Below are positions 34,421 through 42,429 of a stretch of 51,270 nt of DNA, piece by piece; within the stretch, counting starts at the first letter, position 1; each line of letters opens with the position of its first letter. The translations under genes were made by a program, and so were the position numbers. Below the pieces are notes generated by a model, which saw only the letters and a list, made by a program, of their open reading frames with translations, ran no database searches and was not told the origin of the DNA. The stretch spans positions 1 to 51,270 of the forward strand of contig PERT01000023.1 of NCBI GenBank assembly GCA_002928955.1. Direction: 5' to 3'. The DNA comes from Hyphomicrobium sp. (GTDB lineage Bacteria > Pseudomonadota > Alphaproteobacteria > Rhizobiales > Hyphomicrobiaceae).

Positions 34421-36532
34421 CTATTGGCGGGAGGCACTACCGGGAGCAGGCTTGGTTGACGGTCCCCAGCCGCTGCTGCTCGGGCTGCCCGCCGGAGCGG
34501 CTTGGGTTTCAGGCGAAGTCTGCTTGGCTTTCTCGTTTAAGCGCTTGGGGTAGAAGATCGCGCTCGGCCGGCCACCGATCACAGGCACTGCAATGGTCGC
34601 GCCCTTGACGTCGGCGTCGCTGGACGGCTGGGCGCGAGCCGACCATGCGGCCCTGGGGTCGGTCTCGATTACACTCTGGCCCGTGGTCATATCGATGACG
34701 AGTTTGGAACCACGCACGACGTTGGGGCCTTGTGTCAACACCACGTCCCCACCAACCGTTACAATGTTCTTCTTGGTGTCAAAGTCGGCCCAATCGCCGG
34801 TAGCCGTCTGCCCGTCGCGTGACTGTACGACGACCGCGCGCCGCGCTTCGATCTTTAGAAGGTCGGCTGAACCCTTTGCACCCTTGACGTCCGCGGCCAC
34901 GCCGTCCTTGACCGCCTCCCCAAGTCCCGCCTCGCCACTATAGAACGCGGTCATTTCTGCGGTGCGTAGAGAGAACCCACCCTGCACGGCTTTAACATCG
35001 CCGTTGAAGAGAGCCGATTTGCGCTGGTCGTTAATGTCGAGGGTATTCGATTCGATGTCGATGGGTGCACTCGGGTCGGTTTTGAAGGTCGCACCCAAAA
35101 GCCCCGTCGCCGGCGATTTCGGAGCGGCCGCCGCCTTGACCTGATCGGCTGCAGCCTGCGCGGTGCCGCGCACGAAGCGCGCCGTTACACGACCGTTGCC
35201 GCCCTCGCTTTCCGGCGATGACAGTTTTGTTCTGCCGGCTTTCCGGTCACTGTAAAGCCGCCGGCCGCGAAGCTCGTTTGGCCCCTGTGTGACGAGCACG
35301 GCGCCGGTGAGCAGCACCGTGTCCGCTTTGTGGTCTAGTTCGGCGCTGTCGCTCGTGACCTTTCGGTCAGGCGCCTGCGTCATCACCACCTGGCCCGTCA
35401 GATAGGCCTTTTCGTTCTCGGCGTCCAAATCGGCGCTTTCACTCATTGCCCGATCTCCCGTCGCGTGCGTCATGACCACTGGTCCGGTTGCGGTGATTCG
35501 CTTGACCTTGCCTTGGGGGATGGGTGCCGTTGGATCGAAGCTGGTGTCGTTTCCGATTTCGGCGCCTTTCGTCTTCGGCGCGCCGGGGTTGGCCGAAGGT
35601 GTGGGCAACACGACTGCTTGGCCGACATAAGTCACATGAAGATCGGGGCTCGATAATGTCGCTCCGCCTTGCACCGCGCGAACTGCGCCTGAGAACACGG
35701 CGAGCTTGGTTTGATCGTTCACGTCGAGCCGGTTGGAAGTGATCTCGATCGGTGCGCCCGACGCACCAAAAGGCCGTGCGGTCCGTAATTTTGCATCCTT
35801 CGACTTCTCGGCCATTTCCGACAGGTCGGCAGCGTCGACCGGTTTCGAACCGTTGAGACGGGTCAGCACCGAGCCCGCGAATGTGACTTCCTTGGCCTTG
35901 TAGCGCAGCGTCATGCTGTTTGCGTTGACCGTTCCTGCTGTCATCTCGACTTCAACCGGATCGTTCGAGGCAATGACGTTCTCCTTGATCTCGATGGTCG
36001 CATTCTTCAGTCTGGCCCGCATGCCGCCCGCGGCCCACACATCGACCTGATCTTGAAGTTCGAGCACGTTGGTTTGGCTGTTGAACTGGCCGCGCTTGGC
36101 CTTGAGATCGGTACGCGCCTTGTTGGCGTCGTTCATCACGCCGTCGATGTCTTTGAGCGTGATCAGGTGTGTGTTCTTGAAATCCTGCTGGGCCGTCCGC
36201 GCGCTCACTCGATATTTCCCGCCATCGGCGTTGAAGCCGTCGAAGCTCGGGTTATCCATAGTCAGGTTCTCGGGCTCGATGATGTTCGGGCCCGCGGGCT
36301 GCGGGAGGCCCGTTCCCCAGCCTGATTTCTGCAGAATCAAGAGCCCGTATGTACCGGCCACCGCGATCGCTGCCAGCGGCAGAGCATAGCGCATGGCCGA
36401 AACCAACACGGAATGGCGCTGAGCATTGCGGAAATCGCGCGAACGGACGCTGGCTGCCGTCATCGGACGGCCATTTTCGCGGCTGTCACGGTTCGGATTT
36501 GCTCGCGCAGAGGAGGTGCCCGAAGGGGCCAT
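34421..36532 (-). CDS. LptC-LptA-LptA fusion protein (LPS transport)
   Basis: The 703-aa protein has one inner-membrane segment (about 47-67, MRYALPLAAIAVAGTYGLLI). An LptC-like domain spans 85-225 (NLTMDNPSFDGF, KYRVSARTAQQD, DGVMNDANKARTDLKAKRG, VEVEMTAGTVNANSMTLRYK). Two OstA/LptA-like domains follow: about 260-440 (PIEITSNRLDVND, FSGAVRAVQGGATLSSPDL, GAVLVTQGPNELRGRRLYSD) and about 489-625 (PIDIESNTLDIND, FNGDVKAVQGGFSLRTAEM, GDVVLTQGPNVVRGSKLVID). A Pro/Ser-rich tail ends it. Normally LptC and LptA are separate. Here the periplasmic bridge would be one tethered chain with duplicated LptA modules. ATG 36463 (MTAASVRSRDF) is a likely alternative start. Confidence 0.9.
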   Translation of the reverse strand: MAPSGTSSARANPNRDSRENGRPMTAASVRSRDFRNAQRHSVLVSAMRYALPLAAIAVAGTYGLLILQKSGWGTGLPQPAGPNIIEPENLTMDNPSFDGFNADGGKYRVSARTAQQDFKNTHLITLKDIDGVMNDANKARTDLKAKRGQFNSQTNVLELQDQVDVWAAGGMRARLKNATIEIKENVIASNDPVEVEMTAGTVNANSMTLRYKAKEVTFAGSVLTRLNGSKPVDAADLSEMAEKSKDAKLRTARPFGASGAPIEITSNRLDVNDQTKLAVFSGAVRAVQGGATLSSPDLHVTYVGQAVVLPTPSANPGAPKTKGAEIGNDTSFDPTAPIPQGKVKRITATGPVVMTHATGDRAMSESADLDAENEKAYLTGQVVMTQAPDRKVTSDSAELDHKADTVLLTGAVLVTQGPNELRGRRLYSDRKAGRTKLSSPESEGGNGRVTARFVRGTAQAAADQVKAAAAPKSPATGLLGATFKTDPSAPIDIESNTLDINDQRKSALFNGDVKAVQGGFSLRTAEMTAFYSGEAGLGEAVKDGVAADVKGAKGSADLLKIEARRAVVVQSRDGQTATGDWADFDTKKNIVTVGGDVVLTQGPNVVRGSKLVIDMTTGQSVIETDPRAAWSARAQPSSDADVKGATIAVPVIGGRPSAIFYPKRLNEKAKQTSPETQAAPAGSPSSSGWGPSTKPAPGSASRQ

Positions 36533-36737
36533 GTATGCCGGGCCGCCGTTGTTCAGATGCTTGCGAGGGGATGCTGCAAGCCGTTGCTCACCTCTTGTGA
36601 GGTTAAGGTGACCAGGAATTTGGGTGAGAATTGGACCGAACTCAAGCGCGATTGTGCGCCGCAGCGCAAATCAACGGAATTAAGTGGCCGTGTGCTTGCG
36701 CAACAATCGGCCCAGCTTCGTCGGGATAGCCTCCGGC

Positions 36738-37358
36738 TCAATGTGCGAAGATATCGACGTCACCAAAGCCGGCGAGGTCGAGTTCGGCGCGCACGGGAAG
36801 AAAACGAAAGGCGGCCTCGGCCATCTGACGGCGGTTTTCGCGGTCGAGCATCACGTCGAGTTTGGACTTTATGGCATGCAAATGCAGCACATCTGATGCC
36901 GCATAGGCAAGTTGCAGCTGAGTGAGTTCAGCCGCGGCCCAGTCTGAGCTCTGCTGCTGCTTGGATATCTCCATATTCAAGATTTCAGCCGCCAGATCCT
37001 TGAGGCCATGCCGATCGGTGTAGGTGCGCACCAGCTTGGAAGCGATTTTCGTGCAGAAGATCGGCGTGACAATGATGCCGAAATACTTCGCGATAACAGC
37101 GACATCGAAGCGCGCGAAGTGAAAAATCTTCAGCGTGTCAGTATCGGTCAGCAGTGCTCTGAGATTGGGTGCGGCATACTCGCCGGCTTCGAATTGAACC
37201 AGGTGCGCCGAGCCATCGCCGGCTGACAGCTGCAAGAGGCAGAGCCGATCCCGATGCGGGTTCAGTCCCAGAGTCTCGCTGTCGATTGCAATGCTGGCCC
37301 CGAGCTTCAAGCCCGATGGTAGGTCACCCTTGTGGAGTTTCACAACGGGGTCGGCCAT
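36738..37358 (-). CDS. rnd: Ribonuclease D (short alphaproteobacterial form)
   Basis: The 206-aa protein is the DEDDy 3'-5' exonuclease domain only. Motifs are IAIDSETLGLNPHRDRLCLLQ (D, E), KIFHFARFDVAVIAKYFG (D) and YAASDVLHLHAI (Y-x3-D). The HRDC domains of enterobacterial RNase D are absent, as is usual in this class. It trims tRNA 3' ends. ATG 37358 (MADPVVKLHKGDLPSG) fits the family. It lies between tRNA-Leu and the lpt genes, a common rhizobial order. Confidence 0.94.
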   Translation of the reverse strand: MADPVVKLHKGDLPSGLKLGASIAIDSETLGLNPHRDRLCLLQLSAGDGSAHLVQFEAGEYAAPNLRALLTDTDTLKIFHFARFDVAVIAKYFGIIVTPIFCTKIASKLVRTYTDRHGLKDLAAEILNMEISKQQQSSDWAAAELTQLQLAYAASDVLHLHAIKSKLDVMLDRENRRQMAEAAFRFLPVRAELDLAGFGDVDIFAH

Positions 37359-37520
37359 CGCTGTCCTCCGAGGCCGCGCCGGTTCAGGACGCTTGGGTTG
37401 AACGTCGAAAAAAAGCGAACTCACGGAACTCAAGGTGCCCAAAACTGGGTGCAGGTTCGAGGACTTTATTCGAACCGGAACCCGCGCGATGAGTTGGCGG
37501 CGGCATCGCGCAAGTGAATG

Positions 37521-37606
37521 TGGTGCCCAGAAGAGGACTCGAACCTCCACGCCTTGTGAGCGCTGCTACCTGAAAGCAGTGCGTCTACCAATTCCGCCAT
37601 CTGGGC
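37521..37606 (-). tRNA. tRNA-Leu (anticodon CAG)
   Basis: The minus strand folds into a class II tRNA. The acceptor stem is GCCCAGA / TCTGGGC with encoded CCA (37521-37523). The D-arm is GGCGGAATTGGTAGACGC. The anticodon stem CTGCT/AGCAG encloses TTCAGGT, giving CAG. A short variable arm and GGTTCGAGTCC in the T-arm complete it. Confidence 0.96.
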
Positions 37607-37749
37607 ATCAAGTGGCCTGGATTAGTTCGCGCCGTTCAGCTTGTCAATTGCGCCGACGCTGTCTTCCCACCGGCACCGCACCTGTGTATTGCTCCGGAGA
37701 GCGTCGGCTCGGGCATCGCTGCTCGAGAAGGTCCGGATCGGCAACAGAT

Positions 37750-38730
37750 ATGACGGCAGCAAACATGGGCGGTCTTGTGACTATCTTCGGCGGCTCTGGG
37801 TTCGTCGGCCGGCACGCCGTGCGCGCGCTCGCGAGTCGCGGCTGGCGCGTGCGCGCTGCTGTCAGGCGACCCGACCTTGCCGGCCACCTGCAGCCGATGG
37901 GCGCTGTTGGCCAAATCCACGCCGTTCAAGCCAATCTCCGCTTCCCCGACTCGGTGCGCGCCGCGGTCGAGGGCGCTGTCGTCGCGGTCAACAGTGTCGG
38001 GGTGCTGGCTGGCACCGGGCGCCAGACGTTCGGCGCGCTCCATGTCGCAGGCGCGCGAACGGCCGCAAAAGCTGCACGCGAAGCAGGTGTAGCCCGTTTC
38101 ATTCATGTCTCGGCAATCGGCGCCGACCGGCAATCAGCCGCGCAGTACGCCCGCTCGAAGGCCGAGGGCGAAGCCGCCGTGCTCGCGGAGTTCCCAGGAG
38201 CGATCATCCTCAGACCGTCGATCGTATTCGGACCCGAGGACGAATTCTTCAACCGTTTCGCGGCGTTGGCGCAGATGTCGCCGCTGCTGCCGTTGATCGG
38301 CGGCGGTCGAACGAAGTTCCAACCTGTGTTCGTGGGCGATCTGGCGAAGGCGATCGCGAATGTTGCCGATGGCGCCGGGACGGACGGCAGCGTCTATGAA
38401 ATTGGTGGTCCGGAGGTCTTGAGCTTCAGGCAGTTGCTCGATCGCACGCAGTTGTGGTCCGGGCGTAAGCGCGGCTACATCGGATTGCCGTTCGCTCTGG
38501 CCAAGTTGCAAGCGATGTTGACTTGGCCTTTGCCGTCATCAATGCGGCCAATCACTGTGGATCAAGTACGGATGCTCGAGAAGGACAATGTCGTCGGCGC
38601 CCAAGCAAAGGCCGAGGGGCGCACCCTCGAAGGTCTCGGGGTTTCGGGCGCGCACGCAACCGGTGCGATCGTGCCGGCCTACCTTGAGCGTTTCCGGCCG
38701 CGCGGCCAGTTCGCGAGTTATCGGGGGTGA
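37750..38730 (+). CDS. Complex I NDUFA9-like / atypical SDR protein
   Basis: The 326-aa protein has a Rossmann N-terminus (VTIFGGSGFVGRHAVRAL) and central RFIHVSAIGADRQSAAQYARSKAEGE (Ser...Tyr-x3-Lys pattern). LRPSIVFGPEDEFFNRFAAL and KFQPVFVGDLAKAI are the signature of alphaproteobacterial relatives of complex I subunit NDUFA9. Its role in bacteria is undefined; an accessory or assembly link to NADH dehydrogenase, or quinone metabolism, is suggested by homology only. ATG 37750 is used; the frame upstream overlaps the tRNA and is not coding. Confidence 0.9.
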   Translation: MTAANMGGLVTIFGGSGFVGRHAVRALASRGWRVRAAVRRPDLAGHLQPMGAVGQIHAVQANLRFPDSVRAAVEGAVVAVNSVGVLAGTGRQTFGALHVAGARTAAKAAREAGVARFIHVSAIGADRQSAAQYARSKAEGEAAVLAEFPGAIILRPSIVFGPEDEFFNRFAALAQMSPLLPLIGGGRTKFQPVFVGDLAKAIANVADGAGTDGSVYEIGGPEVLSFRQLLDRTQLWSGRKRGYIGLPFALAKLQAMLTWPLPSSMRPITVDQVRMLEKDNVVGAQAKAEGRTLEGLGVSGAHATGAIVPAYLERFRPRGQFASYRG

Positions 38731-38750
38731 GCGGCGAACGGCCGTGCGGT

Positions 38751-39467
38751 TCAGCGGGCCGACAATTTGCGAAATCCTACCCGGATTCTTTGTTCCAGGT
38801 GTTTCCAGGTCGGGTGGGTTTCCGCATTCGCGGAGACATGGGTAATGGCCGCAAGCGGTGGCGCATCGTGCGTCTCTAGTCCGCCATAAGCGGCCGGGAC
38901 CGTGACCATATGAACGTTGCAAGGCCCCTCTGTGATGGCATGCGCCAGGAGGGTCTCCTCCGTTTCACCGTCGTCGACACTCGTTCGGCAGATTCGCCCC
39001 CAGTATTGCAGCAGCGCTTTGGTCCGGGCGGTATCATTGAAGCCCATCACCCGGGTCGTGACGTAGCAATTCCCAGAGGTAAGTCCTCGCTTGCGTTTGC
39101 GCATCAGATTGATGGCCAGGTCCGCGGTGCCGACGCGCTCCGCCAGCGGCTCCAGCCTCGCGTGGATATTGCAGTCCACATCCATCAGAATAATGATTTT
39201 GCCAGGGTGCTCATCAAGGGCCCGCTGAACGATGGCGGGCTTCATGGCTTTTATGGTCTGTATCCAAGATCGATTGCCACGGTCGACGTCATACAAAACG
39301 TGGGGTGCGCCAAATGCTGAGAGCTGATCGCCGAGCTTGCGGGCGAGAGACGTATATTTTTCGTCGCGCGTGTGCCATGCCACAACGATCCAGTCGTCCG
39401 ACGTCAAACCTGTCGTCTGATCCATGCGTGCGCCCCAGAACGGGTATGGCCAATAGCGTACTGCCAT
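38751..39467 (-). CDS. Putative nucleotide-sugar transferase (DxD)
   Basis: From ATG 39467 (MAVRYWPYPFWGARM) the protein has 238 aa. It has a GT-A-like pattern: DDWIVVAWHTRDEKYTSLAR, KPAIVQRALDEHPGKIIILM then DVDCNIH (DxD), and a C-terminal Trp/His-rich end. It looks like a soluble sugar transferase of the nucleotide-diphospho-sugar superfamily, family not recognised. The frame is open upstream to 39842, but those residues look non-coding; ATG 39425 (MDQTTGLTSDDW) is an alternative start. It is convergent with the NDUFA9-like gene. Confidence 0.65.
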   Translation of the reverse strand: MAVRYWPYPFWGARMDQTTGLTSDDWIVVAWHTRDEKYTSLARKLGDQLSAFGAPHVLYDVDRGNRSWIQTIKAMKPAIVQRALDEHPGKIIILMDVDCNIHARLEPLAERVGTADLAINLMRKRKRGLTSGNCYVTTRVMGFNDTARTKALLQYWGRICRTSVDDGETEETLLAHAITEGPCNVHMVTVPAAYGGLETHDAPPLAAITHVSANAETHPTWKHLEQRIRVGFRKLSAR

Positions 39468-40108
39468 TGAAGGTCCCGTTGCGTGTTGAGAAGACGAGTC
39501 TTGCTCCCCTACGACAGTCTCGTGCCAACGTGCTATAATGATGGAAGCGCGTTGTAACCTAGTCACTTCAATCAAATTTTTTGGGTGGGCACTTTGCCAC
39601 GGGGCGGTGTCGGGGCCACGGGGGCGGTGCCGGGTCGTCCTATTGTGCTTCTTTTGAAGTCCCATACATTCTCGCAGCCACCATGCGAACGGACTTCGAA
39701 ATCCGAATCGCCCTAGGATAATAAGGTTGCTAGTGTCCTTTCGAAGGCGACGTTCGCGACGTTGCCCTTTTGAAGAATGACGCCAAGCTCGGGGTTCGGG
39801 CACGCGTGTCGAAGTTTGGTTCAACCTGAATCGAGTGGCCAACGAAACCGTAGTCCAGTGTTAACGCACGACGGGTGTAGCGCGTCTCACGTTTCGACTT
39901 TGGACAAGTCGCGAGTGGGTACCAAGACGTGAGATGCAGAAGCCATACATGCACCATGGGGCCGCTCGGATCCCGGTTACGACGTTGGCTTCCCGTCGCC
40001 GCGCAATATGGAGCAGTTCTCGGAACCGGGACACGAGGCGACCGAATTCGCGGGTCAACACGAGTCTTGAGTTCGCGCCGACGGCTTCGATTTTCAGAGG
40101 GTGGGTTC
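39468..40108. other. 641-bp gap between divergent glycosyltransferase genes
   Basis: No gene is recognised here. It contains G/C homopolymer-rich stretches near 39590-39640, several small palindromes, and a type D compound palindrome at 39875-39948. Base composition is more mixed than in the neighbouring housekeeping genes, consistent with an insertion-prone site. Confidence 0.5.
39875..39948 (-). repeat. Compound palindrome, type D, copy 2
   Basis: Inner arms 39882-39892 (GCGTCTCACGT) and 39927-39937 pair at 10 of 11 positions. AGAA at 39938-39941 (TTCT on the minus strand) is unpaired. Outer arms 39875-39881 and 39942-39948 pair imperfectly. The centre retains the TTGGAC...CGAGTGGG...CCAA pattern of copy 1. 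Confidence 0.7.
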
Positions 40109-41032
40109 GTGGGGTCCGCACAATCGCCGACGGTTCATTTGACGAAATCCTCGCAAGCGCGGGCGCCACTTATATGTCAGCGCATGTCCGGAGGTCTTGG
40201 CAATCAATTGTTTCAGGCGTCAGCCGCCATGTCGCTCAGTCGCCGGCTTGGTGGTCAGCTCTCGTTCGATCTGACCCGATATGAACGGGACAAAAAGCGA
40301 CGGTTTGAGCTGGCGTGTTTTCCAACGGGAGCGTCGGAATGGATACCGAACGCTGCGGCACGTCCCCGCCCAGCAGAACTTCTGAAAGCGATCCGACATC
40401 GCCGCAAGCTCCGGTGGGGCTGGTCGGGAAGCGTCTACCGGCAGCCTGATTTCGGCTATGATCCCGCTTTCGAAACTTTAGACGGAGATGTTTACCTCGA
40501 CGGATTGTTCCAGTCAGAGTTGTACTTTCTTCGTGAGGAAAACTACGTACGGCAGGTGTTCGATCTTGAGCCCTTTGCGAGTGCCAGAGTGCGCGATCTG
40601 GCGGCAAGTTGGGCTGGACAGGATCTTGCCAGCGTCCATATCAGGCGCGGAGACTACGCCGAGAACCCAAAGGTCCTTGCGGTCATGGGCCTCTTGGATG
40701 ATTCGTATTACGAGCGGTCCATAAACGTTCTGAGGCAGATTTCTCCGAGCTTGCGCCTGAAAATATTCTCCGACGACCGGGACGCCGCAATTCGAACTTG
40801 CGAGCTTCATCCGGGCGCGGAGCCTGTCGTCGGAGACACCGCAATCGACGATATGTATCTGATGAGTAAATGCCGGCATCACATCATCGCCAACAGCACT
40901 TTCAGCTGGTGGGGAGCATGGCTAGGTCTACCTCACGGACTTACAATTGCGCCAAGGTTGCATTTTTCCCGTGAAAAGTTGCGCTCGGTGTTCATCCATG
41001 ATCACTACCCAAAAGGATGGTTGTTGATTTGA
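40109..41032 (+). CDS. GT11-family glycosyltransferase (alpha-1,2-fucosyltransferase-like)
   Basis: The protein carries the GT11 landmarks: RMSGGLGNQLFQASAAMSL (N-terminal loop), ASVHIRRGDYAENP (GDP-sugar Arg motif), DDMYLMSKCRHHIIANSTF and SWWGAWLG, and a closing YPKGW. GT11 enzymes add fucose or galactose in alpha-1,2 linkage to surface glycans. The true start is uncertain: the first beta strand (LICQR) lies before ATG 40184, so a start at GTG 40109 behind GAGGG is used here (307 aa). It stands divergent from the other glycosyltransferase gene, next to a palindrome. Confidence 0.85.
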   Translation: MGSAQSPTVHLTKSSQARAPLICQRMSGGLGNQLFQASAAMSLSRRLGGQLSFDLTRYERDKKRRFELACFPTGASEWIPNAAARPRPAELLKAIRHRRKLRWGWSGSVYRQPDFGYDPAFETLDGDVYLDGLFQSELYFLREENYVRQVFDLEPFASARVRDLAASWAGQDLASVHIRRGDYAENPKVLAVMGLLDDSYYERSINVLRQISPSLRLKIFSDDRDAAIRTCELHPGAEPVVGDTAIDDMYLMSKCRHHIIANSTFSWWGAWLGLPHGLTIAPRLHFSREKLRSVFIHDHYPKGWLLI

Positions 41033-41148
41033 ATCTGCCCGCGACATTTGGGTTGCGGGTTGTCGTGTCGAAGGCAGATTTCAAGCATGCTCGATGGGCT
41101 TGGGCGAGAGCGTATCAGAGGCACGGTTGGTCGACCGAATGAGACCGC

Positions 41149-41448
41149 TCAATGCAGGCTGCGGATCTCGAGTTCGTCGCCGATGGCGTGTCCCACGGCG
41201 GCCTGCATTGTGTCGGTCAACGCAATGGGCGTTCCGTCGGCCGCGTGCAGCGAGTAGAGGTTGATGCCCTGCGGCAAACCTTCGACGGCCGGGAACATCT
41301 CGCGGGCTTCGTCCGAGGTCATGGTTTTTATGTAGGCCACCGAGCCGCCACCGAGCGTGGCCAAATCTTGGGGGCTTATGATACGGGCGATCGCCGATAC
41401 GTCAGCGGCAGCCGTCAGGCGCTTCGTCGAAGTCTTCGCGTTATTCAT
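41149..41448 (-). CDS. DUF1150 family protein
   Basis: The 99-aa protein has the DUF1150 pattern: DLATLGGGSVAYIKTMTSDE, FPAVEGLPQGINLYSLHAAD, then GTPIALTDTMQAAVGHAI. These small proteins are usually encoded next to Hsp20 genes in alphaproteobacteria, as here (179 nt downstream of the Hsp20 stop). Function is unknown; a chaperone-linked role is inferred from neighbourhood. ATG 41448 (MNNAKTSTKR) has GAGTGG upstream. Confidence 0.9.
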   Translation of the reverse strand: MNNAKTSTKRLTAAADVSAIARIISPQDLATLGGGSVAYIKTMTSDEAREMFPAVEGLPQGINLYSLHAADGTPIALTDTMQAAVGHAIGDELEIRSLH

Positions 41449-41627
41449 GACGCCACTCCTCTCGTCGTTAGAGGCCCGAGGCAAGTCCTAGCGGCTGTTG
41501 GCGGCAAAATTACGTAAGCCGCTAGGTTCTGACCTGCTTCAGTATTGAACGATTCTTATCGATTGGCTGTGTCCGCCGGAACCCTGACTTGCCATAATTT
41601 CCAAGGCGTCAAGATCGTTGGGCCGGT

Positions 41628-42065
41628 TCAGCCGCGAGATTTGGGTTCGCCGATGTCGATACGGCGGACGCGGCGCTCTGGCTCGTTCCGGACGAGGTCG
41701 ATCGCCAAGAGCCCGTTGGCAAGATCAGCTTTGCGCACTTCAATTCCGTCTGCCAGCACGAACGAGCGGCTGAACTGACGCGCGGCAATGCCGCGGTAGA
41801 TGTACTCCCGCGCCTGATCGTCGTGCTGTTTGCCGCGAATCGTCAACTGATTATCTTCGACCGTGATTTCGACCTGCTCACGCGTGAAACCAGCAACGGC
41901 CAGAGTAATCCTCAGCAATTCGGATTTTCCCGGTTCGGCGCTCACCCGCTCGATGTTGTAAGGCGGGTAGCCTTCGTTGGCGCCCTTGCCGGCGCGGTCG
42001 ATAAGCCGCTCGATTTCCTCGAACCCAAGGAGCAGCGGGTTGGACAGCAGTCCCATGCGCGTCAT
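41628..42065 (-). CDS. Small heat-shock protein, Hsp20 family
   Basis: This 145-aa class A rhizobial sHsp (HspD/IbpA-like) holds unfolded proteins in oligomers for refolding by DnaK/ClpB. The start MTRMGLLSNPLLLGFEEIER is characteristic. The alpha-crystallin domain runs about 35-130 (YPPYNIERV, LAVAGFTREQVEITVEDNQL) and includes AARQFSRSFVLADGIEV and the A-x-x-x-G-L motif ADLANGLLAIDL. AAAGGG precedes ATG 42065. The same frame stays open upstream to 42557, with an ATG at 42254 that would add 63 residues; this has no family support. Confidence 0.95.
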   Translation of the reverse strand: MTRMGLLSNPLLLGFEEIERLIDRAGKGANEGYPPYNIERVSAEPGKSELLRITLAVAGFTREQVEITVEDNQLTIRGKQHDDQAREYIYRGIAARQFSRSFVLADGIEVRKADLANGLLAIDLVRNEPERRVRRIDIGEPKSRG

Positions 42066-42429
42066 GGTCAAAGCCCTTTCGGAAGCGACTTTATCGATCG
42101 AATTCAAACGGTCTGGCCCTCTTCGGCACCATTCCGTGCCGGCCCTTTTGCGAGGCGCCGACGGTCGATTGATCAAACATATGGTAGGCGGCGCGCCGTC
42201 TTCAAGCGGCCAGATTTCATAGTCGAGCCCGGCCGGGCAATGTGCTTCTGTCATGAGGCGGCCCTTGTGTTCCGGTTCCGATACTTGCTTCCCGTCGCAG
42301 CGCCGTTCCGATGTTTGGCTTTTGGGCCAGCCGCGAGTGAGAGCCAAAGTCAGATGCGCTAATATCGTCGTGGGGTCGGGATCGTCCCGTCGGCCGATGC
42401 CGTGGGCCCAGAAATCAGGGAGTGTTGAG
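42066..42429. promoter_or_regulatory. Divergent intergenic region with a leader hairpin of hsp20
   Basis: This 364-bp region drives hsp20 leftward and the secreted-protein gene rightward. On the hsp20 side a hairpin CGGCAC-CATTCC-GTGCCG lies near 42129-42146. It could be part of a thermosensing leader, but the ROSE U(U/C)GCU signature next to the ribosome-binding site is not evident. The right half holds the chimeric palindrome at 42299-42360. Confidence 0.35.
42299..42360 (+). repeat. Compound palindrome, degenerate type D (C/D hybrid), copy 3
   Basis: TTTGGCT (42314-42320) pairs with AGCCAAA (42342-42348), and AGCGC (42299-42303) pairs with GCGCT (42356-42360). The right arm matches type D (GTCAGATGC). 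The left arm GTTCCGATGTTTGG is closer to the type C arm (GTTCCGACATTTGG). The centre keeps CTTTTGG-CCAG-CGAGTG. Confidence 0.6.

Noticed and set aside
42066-42160. ROSE RNA thermometer in the hsp20 leader
   Set aside because: A hairpin exists but the conserved U(U/C)GCU stretch pairing with the ribosome-binding site was not found.
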